A DNA stretch of 64,000 nt. It comes from Desulforamulus ferrireducens (GTDB taxonomy: Bacteria > Bacillota > Desulfotomaculia > Desulfotomaculales > Desulfotomaculaceae). Shown in pieces: positions 25,504 to 33,755 of the stretch. Each line of letters starts with the position of its first letter. Within the stretch, counting starts at the first letter, position 1. Both the position numbers and the translations under genes were made by a program. Under the pieces are notes generated by a model, which was given only the letters and a program-made list of their open reading frames with translations, was not told the DNA's origin and did no database searches. The stretch lies in NCBI RefSeq assembly GCF_002005145.1, contig NZ_CP019698.1, positions 1,426,001-1,490,000 of the forward strand. The letters run 5' to 3'.

Positions 25504-27417
25504 CTACTCCGAACATTTTTGCAGCAGTTGTTCCTTAAGTTCTCGATATTTTTTGGTGTAATAGACTCCATTCTGGGCTTCCCGATGGTCAAAACCATAG
25601 GCCCGGCGACTGACGGCCAAAATGGGTGGGGCCTGGATTCTTTTTGCCACACCAATGCCGCAAAATTGATTCCACCAACGTTCCAAATCCTTAATAAAAT
25701 CGGCGTCTGTGGCAAAATATTGTTTAACCAAACCGGGGGCACAGCCTATTTTTTCCTCCAGGGTACCCTCTACATACCAGTGCAGGATATCCTCCGGGGT
25801 AGCTTTATTCCACCACTGGACAAAGGAGCGAAAGAGATAATCGTGATAGGGGTATTTAATGGGGTCACCCTTACCCTCGTCCACCGCCTGGTCAAAACTA
25901 AGTTCCGCACTGGGGACAATATCTATAATGCCCTGGGGAATGACCTCACGACCATAGATTTCCTCATTGAGGTAGTGGGCTAGCTGGTATACCTGGTACT
26001 TCCAAAGGTCGGCAATGGCAGCCAGAAAACCGGCTTGGTCTCCGTATAAAGTAGAATAACCCACGGTGGTTTCTGCCTTATTGGCATTGCAGGTAAAACC
26101 GCCGCCGAAGGCTGCCGCCACTGCCGCTAACACGCGGGAGGAACGATCCCGGGCTTGGATATTTTCTGTCATAAAGGGAGTGAGTTGCAGCTGAAACTTT
26201 TCTCCGCTGCTGGGATTTTCCACCGGTGTACCTTCAATTTGTTGAATGGTGAAGTCCACCGCTTGTTGAATGGGTAGCACCATATAGGAACAGCCCAAAT
26301 TTTTGGCCAATTGGTAGGCTAAGCTCTTGGTTGTTTCAGAGTTATAGCGGCTGGGCATATTTACCAGCAGCAAATTATTCGGACCCAGGGCTTGGGCGTA
26401 TAAACAGGCGGAGACAGCAGAATCAATTCCTCCGGAGATGCCAATGACAACCTTTCTCATACCAATGGCAGAAGTGAATTTTTGAATGCCGTAAACCAGG
26501 GCCTGGTAGATATAATCTATACCGTTATCAGGGTAGACTTCCTGGGGAGGCAGCTCGGTGCCACCGGTAGCTAAATCCAGTTCCAGAATGTCCAGGGTCT
26601 CCCGAAAGGCTGGGCTGCAATAATAAATGATTTCTCCCTTTTTATTATAGACCGTGCTTGCGCCGTCAAAGGTATAGATGGTCTTGCCGTTATTTTGGAG
26701 ACCGACATTATTCACATAGATCAGGGGTGTTTGTGCTTGGCGGGCTTGTTTAGCAAAGACCCTGTTGCGTTTATCATTCTTACCCAGGGTAAAGGGAGAG
26801 CTGGAAATATTAACAAATAGCTGCACACCCTTTTGTTGCAGGGAGGTTATTGGCTTGGTGGAGTAATCTTCTCCCCAGCCATCTTCACAGAGTAGGCACC
26901 CCAGGCTAAGGGGTTGTCCATTGATGGAGATAATTACCGGACTTAATAAATCTTCGGGGGTTTGTCCCAATTCCTGAGCCAGTTTACGCAGACTAAAGAA
27001 GTGACGGTCATCATCGAATTCACGGTAATTGGGCAGGAGAGTTTTGATGCGGAAAGGATAAGGGAAGTTATCTCCACCTACTAATCTACCCTGCTGTGCC
27101 ACAAAGAAAGCGTTGTATTTACGAACCCTGCCATCGTCGCCTTTCTTCTGCCAGTCCATAGCTACATTACCGAAGAGTACAACAATATCCTGGGCGGCAG
27201 CAATGATATCCTGACCATAGGCTTCACAATCTCTCAGGAAAGAAGTCTGTTCCCAGGTATCACCAAGCAGATAGCCGGGAATGGCCATTTCCGGAAAGAT
27301 AATCATCTGACAGGCTGCTGCACGAGCCTGATCAATCATTTGCAACATAGTTTGACTGTTTATATCTGGCCTGCCAGGGATGATATCCATTTGACCCAGA
27401 GCAATTTTCAGCTTCAT
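25504..27417 (-). CDS. nadE: Glutamine-dependent NAD+ synthetase
   Basis: 637 residues in two domains. The N-terminal nitrilase/glutaminase domain shows its Glu (IIFPEMAIPGY), Lys (IKTLLPNYREFDDDRHF) and Cys (CLLCEDGWGED) catalytic residues. The C-terminal synthetase domain (from about residue 310) has the ATP-binding loop GISGGIDSAVSACLYAQ. It converts nicotinate adenine dinucleotide to NAD+ with ammonia channelled from glutamine. Single gene, minus strand, downstream of the BglII-like gene. Confidence 0.94.
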   Translation of the reverse strand: MKLKIALGQMDIIPGRPDINSQTMLQMIDQARAAACQMIIFPEMAIPGYLLGDTWEQTSFLRDCEAYGQDIIAAAQDIVVLFGNVAMDWQKKGDDGRVRKYNAFFVAQQGRLVGGDNFPYPFRIKTLLPNYREFDDDRHFFSLRKLAQELGQTPEDLLSPVIISINGQPLSLGCLLCEDGWGEDYSTKPITSLQQKGVQLFVNISSSPFTLGKNDKRNRVFAKQARQAQTPLIYVNNVGLQNNGKTIYTFDGASTVYNKKGEIIYYCSPAFRETLDILELDLATGGTELPPQEVYPDNGIDYIYQALVYGIQKFTSAIGMRKVVIGISGGIDSAVSACLYAQALGPNNLLLVNMPSRYNSETTKSLAYQLAKNLGCSYMVLPIQQAVDFTIQQIEGTPVENPSSGEKFQLQLTPFMTENIQARDRSSRVLAAVAAAFGGGFTCNANKAETTVGYSTLYGDQAGFLAAIADLWKYQVYQLAHYLNEEIYGREVIPQGIIDIVPSAELSFDQAVDEGKGDPIKYPYHDYLFRSFVQWWNKATPEDILHWYVEGTLEEKIGCAPGLVKQYFATDADFIKDLERWWNQFCGIGVAKRIQAPPILAVSRRAYGFDHREAQNGVYYTKKYRELKEQLLQKCSE

Positions 27418-27456
27418 CCAAATCGCCTCTTTTTATTAAGCTAATACTAAATATAG

Positions 27457-27481
27457 AATGCCCGGTTGTTGTCCGGGCATT
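27457..27481. terminator. Hairpin between the BglII-like gene and nadE
   Basis: 9-bp perfect stem AATGCCCGG (27457-27465) / CCGGGCATT (27473-27481). It lacks a clear T-run on either strand, so terminator function is uncertain. Confidence 0.45.
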
Positions 27482-27501
27482 GCAAATTCAAATTTCTTCT
27501 T

Positions 27502-28017
27502 TTAGGCTACGTCGATACCTATTAAACAAATTGGCATCACAAAAGTGCGTTTAAAGTTGCGCAGATAGCGCTCCACTTTTTCGTAATTCATGGAGCCTGA
27601 CCAGTTTTGATTAAACTGCATTTTCATTTGTTTCTGGAAGTTAGTGGTGGTTACTACAAAAATGCCCACCTTGATTGTATCCGAATTATGGGCGGCGGAC
27701 AACTGGAATTTTAGCAGATTATGGCCAATATGTGAGGCATGGCGAAAGCCAATCTCCAAACCTATATCTTCTTTAATAAGTTCAATTTTGGCAAAGGGGT
27801 TGACTGGTTCATGAAATAGTGAGGGATAGCTTTGCCAACCACTTTCTTTAAACCTATTCATTAATATGTGGTTAAATTGAACACGGGATAAACTGGACAA
27901 GTCTGTATCGGGGTGCAATAAAATCTGGTTGATTTCATTCCTTAGGGCAGTATCGTCTAAAAACTCGCTGGCCGATCGGTAGGAAATTTCTCTTAAAGTT
28001 AATCTCATATCCCTCAC
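27502..28017 (-). CDS. BglII/BstYI-fold-like protein of unknown role
   Basis: 171 residues. The C-terminal half resembles the BglII/BstYI restriction endonuclease family as I recall it: an acidic strand (KIELIKEDIGLEIGF), a helix ending LLKFQLSAAH, a strand VGIFVVTTTNF, and the closing ERYLRNFKRTFVMPICLIGID. The Glu of GLEIGF could match the catalytic Glu, and a Glu nine residues earlier could stand for the first acidic residue. The usual Gln two residues after the catalytic Glu is Gly here. No DNA methyltransferase lies nearby. The start is GTG at 28017 with GAGGGG upstream. It follows the spore operon on the same strand. Confidence 0.5.
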   Translation of the reverse strand: MRDMRLTLREISYRSASEFLDDTALRNEINQILLHPDTDLSSLSRVQFNHILMNRFKESGWQSYPSLFHEPVNPFAKIELIKEDIGLEIGFRHASHIGHNLLKFQLSAAHNSDTIKVGIFVVTTTNFQKQMKMQFNQNWSGSMNYEKVERYLRNFKRTFVMPICLIGIDVA

Positions 28018-28125
28018 CCAACCCCTCTATTATTTTTCCTTAATACTTCCACAAGTTTTTAGATTATCCTGCATGATAGCGAAAAAAAACTATAGCAAAA
28101 TTAAAATAATACAAATTATTCTCCA

Positions 28126-28578
28126 TTAGCCTTTCATAGCGTCATTTATTTTCTCCACCTGTTGTTTTAGGGATTGCTCATCCTTGATATTATTTTCTTC
28201 AATTTGCTTTTCAATCTCTTGGAGCTGTTTGAAAAGTTTCTTATCCGCAGTCACATAAACTTTGTAGTCTCCCTCGGGGTCCAGCAAAGAGATTCTTTTA
28301 TCCACCTCTCTTTTGATGGCGCCCAATTGTAATCTTTTAAAACCGGTTACTTTAATAGCGGCGGAGATATTATGGTCGACAACCACGGCGGTAACTTCCT
28401 CCACACCTTCCACCGATTTGGCTGCTTCTTTCGCTTGAGCTGCTAAATCCCTTTCGATGACCACAGGCTTAGGCTTGCCGCGTTGCTCTTGCTGTGGTTT
28501 CTTTTGCGGTTGGCAACCAACGCTGAGGGCTAAGATAAATATAAGCATGATGGCTACCATAGATTTGCACAATTTCAT
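28126..28578 (-). CDS. YhcN/YlaJ-family spore lipoprotein
   Basis: 150 residues from the ATG at 28578, chosen because AAGGTGAT is 6 nt upstream; a GTG at 28587 is less likely. A signal peptide ends in the lipobox LSVGC (Cys about residue 22). A Pro/Gln/Lys-rich linker leads into the YhcN/YlaJ domain (about 45-115: LAAQAKEAAKSVEGVEEVTAVVVDHNISAAIKVTG), then a helical tail. Family members sit in the inner spore membrane and affect germination. Last gene of the SpoVA operon. Confidence 0.85.
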   Translation of the reverse strand: MKLCKSMVAIMLIFILALSVGCQPQKKPQQEQRGKPKPVVIERDLAAQAKEAAKSVEGVEEVTAVVVDHNISAAIKVTGFKRLQLGAIKREVDKRISLLDPEGDYKVYVTADKKLFKQLQEIEKQIEENNIKDEQSLKQQVEKINDAMKG

Positions 28579-28595
28579 CTGTATCACCTTTTCAA

Positions 28596-28949
28596 TTACC
28601 CTTTGGGCTTTGCTATTAAAGAGGCAAAAAAGCCAAAGATAATGGCGGCAGAAATACCGGCACTGGTCACTTCAAATATGCCTGTTATAATACCCACCAG
28701 GCCGGTGCTTTGGGCCTCTGCCATGGCACCATGAACCAGAGCGTTGCCAAAACTGGTGATTGGTACTGTGGCGCCGGCACCGGCAAAATCAATGAGTGGT
28801 TCGTATAAACCCAGCCCGTCTAAAACAGCTCCCGCCACCACTAACAAACTCATGGTATGGGCAGGGGTTAGCTTCCCCACATCCATTAGTAATTGCCCAA
28901 TCACACAGATGAGTCCCCCCACCACAAAAGCCCAAAAATATCCTTCCAT
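28596..28949 (-). CDS. spoVAE: Stage V sporulation protein AE (SpoVAE/AEb)
   Basis: 117 residues with three to four membrane helices and the family pattern [47 protein letters not shown]. Part of the spore channel that takes up and releases dipicolinic acid. The start is ATG 28949, preceded by GGGGTGAT; the open frame extends further but into the end of spoVAD. Lies 10 bp after spoVAD. Confidence 0.9.
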   Translation of the reverse strand: MEGYFWAFVVGGLICVIGQLLMDVGKLTPAHTMSLLVVAGAVLDGLGLYEPLIDFAGAGATVPITSFGNALVHGAMAEAQSTGLVGIITGIFEVTSAGISAAIIFGFFASLIAKPKG

Positions 28950-28959
28950 AATATCACCC

Positions 28960-29967
28960 CTATTGTATGTGCTCAATGGCCACCGCATGTGCGATGCAAG
29001 GAATACTTTCCTTTTGTTGATAGGAAAGGGGAGACAGCAGTGCTCCGGTGGCTATCAGTAAAACCTTTTTTAGCTCACCCTTTTTCATTCTATTGAAAAT
29101 GTGGCCAAAACTCACTACCGCAGAACAGCCACAGCCACTGCCACCGGCCTGTACAGGTTGGTCGGGATGATAAATCAGCATACCACAATCGGTAAAGATA
29201 TTTTCAGGAATTGCCAGGTTATGCTTAATTAATAGATCACTGGCAATTTTATGACCTACCCTACCCAAGTCTCCGGTGGCAATCAAATCATAATCCTGGG
29301 CAGAGACACCTAAATCACGAAAATGAGCGGTGATGGTATCCACTGCCGCAGGTGCCATGGCGGCACCCATGTTAAAAGGATCGCTAATACCCATATCAAC
29401 AACTCTGCCAATGGTGGCTGAGGTCACCCGAGGACCCTTACCTTTGGTTCCCAACAAAGCAATGCCCGCACCGGTAACAGTCCATTGGGCGGTGGGGGGC
29501 TTTTGAGAACCGTACTCGGTGGGGTAGCGAAATTGTTTTTCCACCGCTGCATTATGACTGGCAGTGCCACAGAGGAGGTAACGAGCCGCTTTATTCTCCA
29601 ACATTAGTGCTCCCAGTGCCAACCCCTCCATAGAAGTGGAGCATGCCCCAAAGAGACCAAGGTAGGGAATGGCCAAGGTTCTGGCGGCAAAACTGGCGGA
29701 AATAATTTGGTTTAATAAATCACCACCGAGGAAAAACTGAATATCTTGTTTCTGCAAGCCCGCCTTACGAATGGCAATTTCGCAGGCTTCTTCCAGCATC
29801 TTTTGCTCAGCCTTCTCAAAACTATCCTGACCCATCCAGAGGTCGCCGTGGATGAGATCAAAGTCTTCTGCCAGGGGGCCCTTGCCTTCGAAGGGTCCCA
29901 CCACCGTGCCGGTGGCTAGGATGGTGGGTTTAGAGGGGAAGACCCAGGTTTGATGGCCTTTAAGCAT
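28960..29967 (-). CDS. spoVAD: Stage V sporulation protein AD
   Basis: 335 residues with the thiolase/ketoacyl-synthase-like fold of SpoVAD. Blocks [39 protein letters not shown] and the C-terminal [18 protein letters not shown] match the family. SpoVAD is the dipicolinic-acid-binding subunit on the spore inner membrane. Its start overlaps the end of spoVAC by 8 bp, so the two are translationally coupled. Confidence 0.93.
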   Translation of the reverse strand: MLKGHQTWVFPSKPTILATGTVVGPFEGKGPLAEDFDLIHGDLWMGQDSFEKAEQKMLEEACEIAIRKAGLQKQDIQFFLGGDLLNQIISASFAARTLAIPYLGLFGACSTSMEGLALGALMLENKAARYLLCGTASHNAAVEKQFRYPTEYGSQKPPTAQWTVTGAGIALLGTKGKGPRVTSATIGRVVDMGISDPFNMGAAMAPAAVDTITAHFRDLGVSAQDYDLIATGDLGRVGHKIASDLLIKHNLAIPENIFTDCGMLIYHPDQPVQAGGSGCGCSAVVSFGHIFNRMKKGELKKVLLIATGALLSPLSYQQKESIPCIAHAVAIEHIQ

Positions 29968-30439
29968 GTAAGGTGCCTCCTAAAAGGGTCTTGATCAAAG
30001 CTATCACAAAGGCAGCCACTGTACCAAAGACAATGACCGAGCCCGCCAGTTTAAACATATTACCACCTACGCCTAACACATACCCTTCGGTACGATGTTC
30101 AATGGCTGCAGAGGCCAGAGAGTTGGCAAAGCCTGTTACCGGTACGGCTGTACCTGCCCCCGCCCACTGAGCAATGTGATCGTAAACTCCCAAGGAGGTT
30201 AGTACTACGGAAATAAAAATCAATACTGCCACAGTGGGACTGCCTGCGGTTTTTTCGGTAAAGTCAAAATTCCAGATAAAAAAATCAGAAATTCCCTGGC
30301 CGATGAGACAAATAAAACCACCTACTAAAAAAGCTCGCAGTACATTGGTAAGCACCGGACGTTTGGGTTCCCGGGCTTTAGCAAAGGCCTGGTATTCCTG
30401 CTGAACCGGTGACAGTTTTTTCTTCTTTTTATTAGACAT
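29960..30439 (-). CDS. spoVAC: Stage V sporulation protein AC
   Basis: 159 residues from ATG 30439 (AAAGGTGGG upstream). A Lys-rich N-terminus precedes membrane helices with the family pattern FLVGGFICLIGQGISDFF and SLGVYDHIAQWAGAGTAVPVTGFANSLASAAIEHRTEGYVLG. In B. subtilis SpoVAC acts as a mechanosensitive channel for dipicolinate. It directly follows the DUF421 gene. Confidence 0.92.
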   Translation of the reverse strand: MSNKKKKKLSPVQQEYQAFAKAREPKRPVLTNVLRAFLVGGFICLIGQGISDFFIWNFDFTEKTAGSPTVAVLIFISVVLTSLGVYDHIAQWAGAGTAVPVTGFANSLASAAIEHRTEGYVLGVGGNMFKLAGSVIVFGTVAAFVIALIKTLLGGTLHA

Positions 30440-30440
30440 G

Positions 30441-31307
30441 TTATAACCCACCTTTAAGCAAAGGTTTTAAGTCAGTTATTATTTCATCCAGTTCTTTAGC
30501 ACAGTTGGCATACATTTTCCGAGCAGCTGTCTGCTTGGTTCCTAAGGCATACAGCTCACAATCTGCCTGGCATTTTTTTAGGGTAGCATAGGCCAGCTCT
30601 TTGGTTTTGGGTTGGGGTATGGTCAAAGCATCGTTAAAGGTGTCCAGATATAATTGCCCCAAGGAATCCACCTGGGCAATAAAGACGTTCTCCGGTGCTA
30701 CGCCGACCTTTTCTAATTCAGTGTGCAGCCAATGGCGGTTTAAGCCCATGGCGGTGAGGGGTTCGTCCATTATTACCCCGTCTAACATGACCGTTTGGGG
30801 TACGCTTTCCTGGCTTACTTGAAGACCCAAGGTGTTGGCTGAAACCGGTTGCTTATCTTTTTTTAGCAGGACACTTAAATCCCCATTGGGCTCTAACATG
30901 GCAAATTCCACGTCTGCCACTTGAAAAACACTTTTCCGCCGTAATTGACTTAATAAATCCTCCGGGGTAAAGCGGGCTTCCATAAGTTTGTCTTCCAGAA
31001 CTTTACCATGATTGATGAGTACAGTTTCCTTGCCCTGCAGAATATCCCGCAGGGTCTTGTATTTGAGAGCCAGTAAGGACAATAAAATGGGCAAAACCGT
31101 CCAAACCGCCAGAGCAGCCACTCCGTTTGCCAGGTTGTCCAGCAGGTTCAGGGAAATAGCTGCTGCTGTTACCCCCACAACCACCGCCGTAATTAAATCA
31201 AAAAGAGTAAGTTGGGATGTCTGACGTTTACCCAGCAGTCGCACCAGTAGAAGGGTAAGGACAAAAATCCCTAAGGAGCGAAGTATAGTAAAATACCATT
31301 CCGGCAT
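30441..31307 (-). CDS. DUF421 (YetF-like) membrane protein with C-terminal extension
   Basis: 288 residues. Three N-terminal helices (residues 5-85) and the soluble DUF421 domain (LINHGKVLEDKLMEARFTPEDLLSQLRRKSVFQVADVEFAMLEPNGDLSVLLKK) are as in YetF. An extra C-terminal helical extension of about 70 residues with three Cys (CQADCELYALGTKQ, NCAKEL) is added. Its place between DUF1657 and spoVAC matches the gene order of spoVA-2mob operons, where a YetF protein contributes to spore heat resistance. Likely spore inner-membrane protein. Confidence 0.85.
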   Translation of the reverse strand: MPEWYFTILRSLGIFVLTLLLVRLLGKRQTSQLTLFDLITAVVVGVTAAAISLNLLDNLANGVAALAVWTVLPILLSLLALKYKTLRDILQGKETVLINHGKVLEDKLMEARFTPEDLLSQLRRKSVFQVADVEFAMLEPNGDLSVLLKKDKQPVSANTLGLQVSQESVPQTVMLDGVIMDEPLTAMGLNRHWLHTELEKVGVAPENVFIAQVDSLGQLYLDTFNDALTIPQPKTKELAYATLKKCQADCELYALGTKQTAARKMYANCAKELDEIITDLKPLLKGGL

Positions 31308-31331
31308 TAGGATTACCCCTTTAAAAGGACT

Positions 31332-31538
31332 TTATAGGCCTTTATATTGTGGTTCTTCAAATTCTAAGGTTTTAACCCTCTGTTCCAATTGAACAATGAT
31401 GTTGCTGAGTTTGGCAGTGTTTTTAATTAACAACTCCCGATTTGCTTGTTCTTGCGTAATATTAGAGAAGATTTCCAGGGTAGCTTTGGTTCCCTTAAGG
31501 CTGGCTATGGTTTGTTTAACTTGAGCTGCCACTGTCAA
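31332..31538 (-). CDS. DUF1657 protein (copy 1)
   Basis: 68 residues, one helical bundle: MTVAAQVKQTIASLKGTKATLE at the start and EEPQYKGL at the end are the family's conserved termini. DUF1657 proteins are found almost only in spore-formers next to SpoVA/YetF genes; function unknown. It shares both termini with the copy at 31661, so the two are tandem paralogs separated by a repeat hairpin. Confidence 0.88.
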   Translation of the reverse strand: MTVAAQVKQTIASLKGTKATLEIFSNITQEQANRELLIKNTAKLSNIIVQLEQRVKTLEFEEPQYKGL

Positions 31539-31575
31539 AGTGCATCACCCTGCCTTTTATTTTTAGAGGGGACAA

Positions 31576-31613
31576 GGGAGTGTCGCCCAAAAAAACTATT
31601 GCGCGACACTCCC
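31576..31613. repeat. GTGTCGC-family hairpin between the two DUF1657 genes (copy 4)
   Basis: 11-bp arms GGGAGTGTCGC (31576-31586) and GCGACACTCCC (31603-31613) with a 16-nt loop. Being inside the operon, it may limit read-through or stabilise an mRNA end rather than stop all transcription. Confidence 0.6.
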
Positions 31614-31660
31614 CTTTGGCCGTCATCCGGGGACAGAAAAGGCCATCATTGGTAAATTTT

Positions 31661-31867
31661 TTAGAAACCTCGGTACTGGGGTTCTTCTTTTTCTATCTGT
31701 TGGATCCTGGGTTCCAGACTGTCAATAATAGATTGGGTTTGCTGAGCAGCCTGGCTAAAGAGCTCCTTAGCCTGCTGATTTTGTGTTTGCAGAGCAAAAA
31801 GTTCCAAGCTGGACTGGGCACTTTTTAAGCCTGCCAGGGTTTGTTTAACTTGAGAAGCAACTGTCAT
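31661..31867 (-). CDS. DUF1657 protein (copy 2)
   Basis: 68 residues beginning MTVASQVKQTLAGLKSAQSSLE and ending EKEEPQYRGF, the same plan as the neighbour at 31332. It is the first gene of the minus-strand spore operon; a GGAGTGAT site precedes its ATG. Expected to be forespore-expressed by analogy with spoVA operons, but I could not identify a convincing sigma-G promoter. Confidence 0.88.
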   Translation of the reverse strand: MTVASQVKQTLAGLKSAQSSLELFALQTQNQQAKELFSQAAQQTQSIIDSLEPRIQQIEKEEPQYRGF

Positions 31868-32042
31868 TTATATCACTCCTAAACCTATTTTTTTGTGCAA
31901 AGCTATCTTACCCTTTAAATGGCATTAATAGTCACAGTTAAAAATAAAAACTGAGGTGATATCTTAAGGGTGTTAAGGGGTTGTGCATAATCTTGCAATA
32001 ATTAGAAATAATGGAAATAACTATGTGCTTGGGGTGAAAGTA

Positions 32043-32723
32043 ATGATTTTAAATTTAATTCGTACTCTAGTGGTTTTTCTGCTGGTGGTAGTAGCCCTAA
32101 GGCTGATGGGAAAAAGGCAAATCGGCAAATTACAGCCCTATGAATTGGTAATTATTATCTTAATTGCAGACCTGGCATCAATTCCCATGGATGACATTAG
32201 CATACCCCTTTTAAGTGGTGTGATACCAATTCTTACCCTGGTTTTTATAGAAGTGACCATTTCCTATTTTGCTTTAAAGAGTGAACGTGTACGGGGGCTT
32301 ATCTGCAGTACCCCCAGCATACTGATCAAAAACGGCAAAATTGTGGAAGAGGAGCTAACCAGGTTAAGGTACAATATCAATGATTTGTTGGAACAGTTAA
32401 GGGTGAAGAATGTTCCCAATATTGCCGATGTGGAATTTGCCATCATGGAAACCAGCGGCGAGATAACTGTAATTCCCAAGTCCCAAAAGCGTCCCATTTG
32501 CCCGGCGGATTTAAACATTCCCACCAAATATGAGGGAATACCCGTGACTTTAATTATCGATGGTTATGTTTTTGAACAAAATCTTAGCAAAATTAACTTA
32601 AGCAAAGAGTGGCTGAAGAATGAGTTGAGTAAATTTGGTGTTCAGGATATGAAGCAAGTATTATTGGCCAGTTTAGATACCGAAGGAAATTTATTTTACC
32701 AGCTGAAAACACAGACTGTTTAA
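32043..32723 (+). CDS. Second DUF421 (YetF-like) membrane protein
   Basis: 226 residues from the ATG at 32043 (GGGGTG six bases upstream; the frame also opens earlier at 31983). Three N-terminal helices and the DUF421 domain (LICSTPSILIKNGKIVEEELTRLRYNINDLLEQLRVKNVPNIADVEFAI) are complete; it lacks the C-terminal extension of the copy at 30441. It is divergent from the spore operon and its stop codon abuts the next frame, pairing it with the DUF4363 gene. Confidence 0.88.
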   Translation: MILNLIRTLVVFLLVVVALRLMGKRQIGKLQPYELVIIILIADLASIPMDDISIPLLSGVIPILTLVFIEVTISYFALKSERVRGLICSTPSILIKNGKIVEEELTRLRYNINDLLEQLRVKNVPNIADVEFAIMETSGEITVIPKSQKRPICPADLNIPTKYEGIPVTLIIDGYVFEQNLSKINLSKEWLKNELSKFGVQDMKQVLLASLDTEGNLFYQLKTQTV

Positions 32724-32752
32724 TGCATGACAGGAATAGTCAGGAGGACAAT

Positions 32753-33133
32753 ATGCGTTTACTGCTAGGTCTATTTATAGCAATGGTTTTAGCTATAACC
32801 TTTGGCCTGTGGGTAAATCATGCCTTAGACCAGGCCGCCCAGGAACTTAACGTCAATATAAAACAGGTAAGTGAGAAAATACACCAGGCCAATTGGTCGG
32901 AGGCTAAGCAAGCGGTACAGCAGTTGGAAGAGGAGTGGCAAGAAATTGCTTCCTGGTGGCCGTTGGTGCTGGATCATCAAGAAATAGACAACATTGAATT
33001 TGCCCTGGCTAAGTTAAAGGAATATGTTGCCGCCGAAGATAGCATGATGTCCCAGGCCCAATTAGCCGAACTAAAATTAATGATCCTGCACTTACCGGAA
33101 AAGGAAGCCCTAACTATAAAAAATATTCTCTAA
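32753..33133 (+). CDS. DUF4363 protein
   Basis: 126 residues from ATG 32753 (AGGAGG upstream). One N-terminal transmembrane helix (LLLGLFIAMVLAITFGLWV) is followed by a helical extracytoplasmic domain rich in Glu/Gln with WSEAKQAVQQLEEEWQ and WWPLVLDHQEIDNIEFALAKLKEYV, the DUF4363 pattern. This family is repeatedly adjacent to DUF421 genes in Clostridia, suggesting a two-protein complex. Function unknown. Confidence 0.8.
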   Translation: MRLLLGLFIAMVLAITFGLWVNHALDQAAQELNVNIKQVSEKIHQANWSEAKQAVQQLEEEWQEIASWWPLVLDHQEIDNIEFALAKLKEYVAAEDSMMSQAQLAELKLMILHLPEKEALTIKNIL

Positions 33134-33220
33134 AATTAGATAATTTTGGCACTATGGCAGGTATCAAAGGTCCCCGCCTAGTAAATTTACAATAAAGTAT
33201 AACTAGGGGGGACAACTCCT

Positions 33221-33646
33221 TTGCCAAATGAACCGGTCCAAAATATCAAGTTTTCCATTCGTGTAATGATAGAGAATAAACTGGGACAAGTATTGTTAGG
33301 TTTAAAAAGAAAGGGCTACCATGCCAACCACTGGATTTTTCCCGGCGGCCAATTGGATTATGGGGAGACCGTGGCCCAGTGCGGCACACGGGAGGTGTGG
33401 GAGGAAACCAACCTGCGGGTAAAAGTGGAAGGGTTAATTGATATTGTTTCTGAAACCACAGCCAATAAGCACGTAGTGTTCATTAATTTGTTAGCTAAAG
33501 GAGAAGGACAACCGGTAATAACAGAACCCCATGAAATAGTTGAATGGAGATGGATAGATATTAACCAACTACCTGACAATACCTCTTTATCGGTGCGCAG
33601 TGTCATCCATAAGTATCAGAGGGGACAACTGGTTATTCCTTTATAG
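33221..33646 (+). CDS. Nudix hydrolase
   Basis: 141 residues. The Nudix box is complete: G-x5-E-x7-REVWEET(N)L (GGQLDYGETVAQCGTREVWEET, about residues 43-64). The substrate is likely a nucleoside diphosphate derivative but cannot be specified. The start appears to be TTG 33221 with GGGGGG about 10 nt upstream; no in-frame ATG precedes the conserved fold. Confidence 0.85.
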   Translation: MPNEPVQNIKFSIRVMIENKLGQVLLGLKRKGYHANHWIFPGGQLDYGETVAQCGTREVWEETNLRVKVEGLIDIVSETTANKHVVFINLLAKGEGQPVITEPHEIVEWRWIDINQLPDNTSLSVRSVIHKYQRGQLVIPL

Positions 33647-33686
33647 TAAGCGCAGCTCATAGGGCAACCTCCTAAATTGGCGAATA

Positions 33687-33715
33687 TTGACAAGGATAAT
33701 TCCCCTAATTATATT
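33687..33715 (+). promoter_or_regulatory. Sigma-A type promoter of htpG
   Basis: TTGACA (33687-33692), 17-bp spacer, TATATT (33710-33715). Transcription would start near 33722, which also rules out the earlier in-frame TTG at 33687 as the htpG start. No CIRCE element is visible. Confidence 0.75.
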
Positions 33716-33755
33716 AATTAATGGAAAGATTTCACTATCAGTAGGAGGTATATGC

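Noticed and set aside
33687-33755. Longer htpG starting at 33687
   Set aside because: The first codon is the TTG of a TTGACA -35 box; the AGGAGG site fits ATG 33756 and Hsp90 homology begins there.
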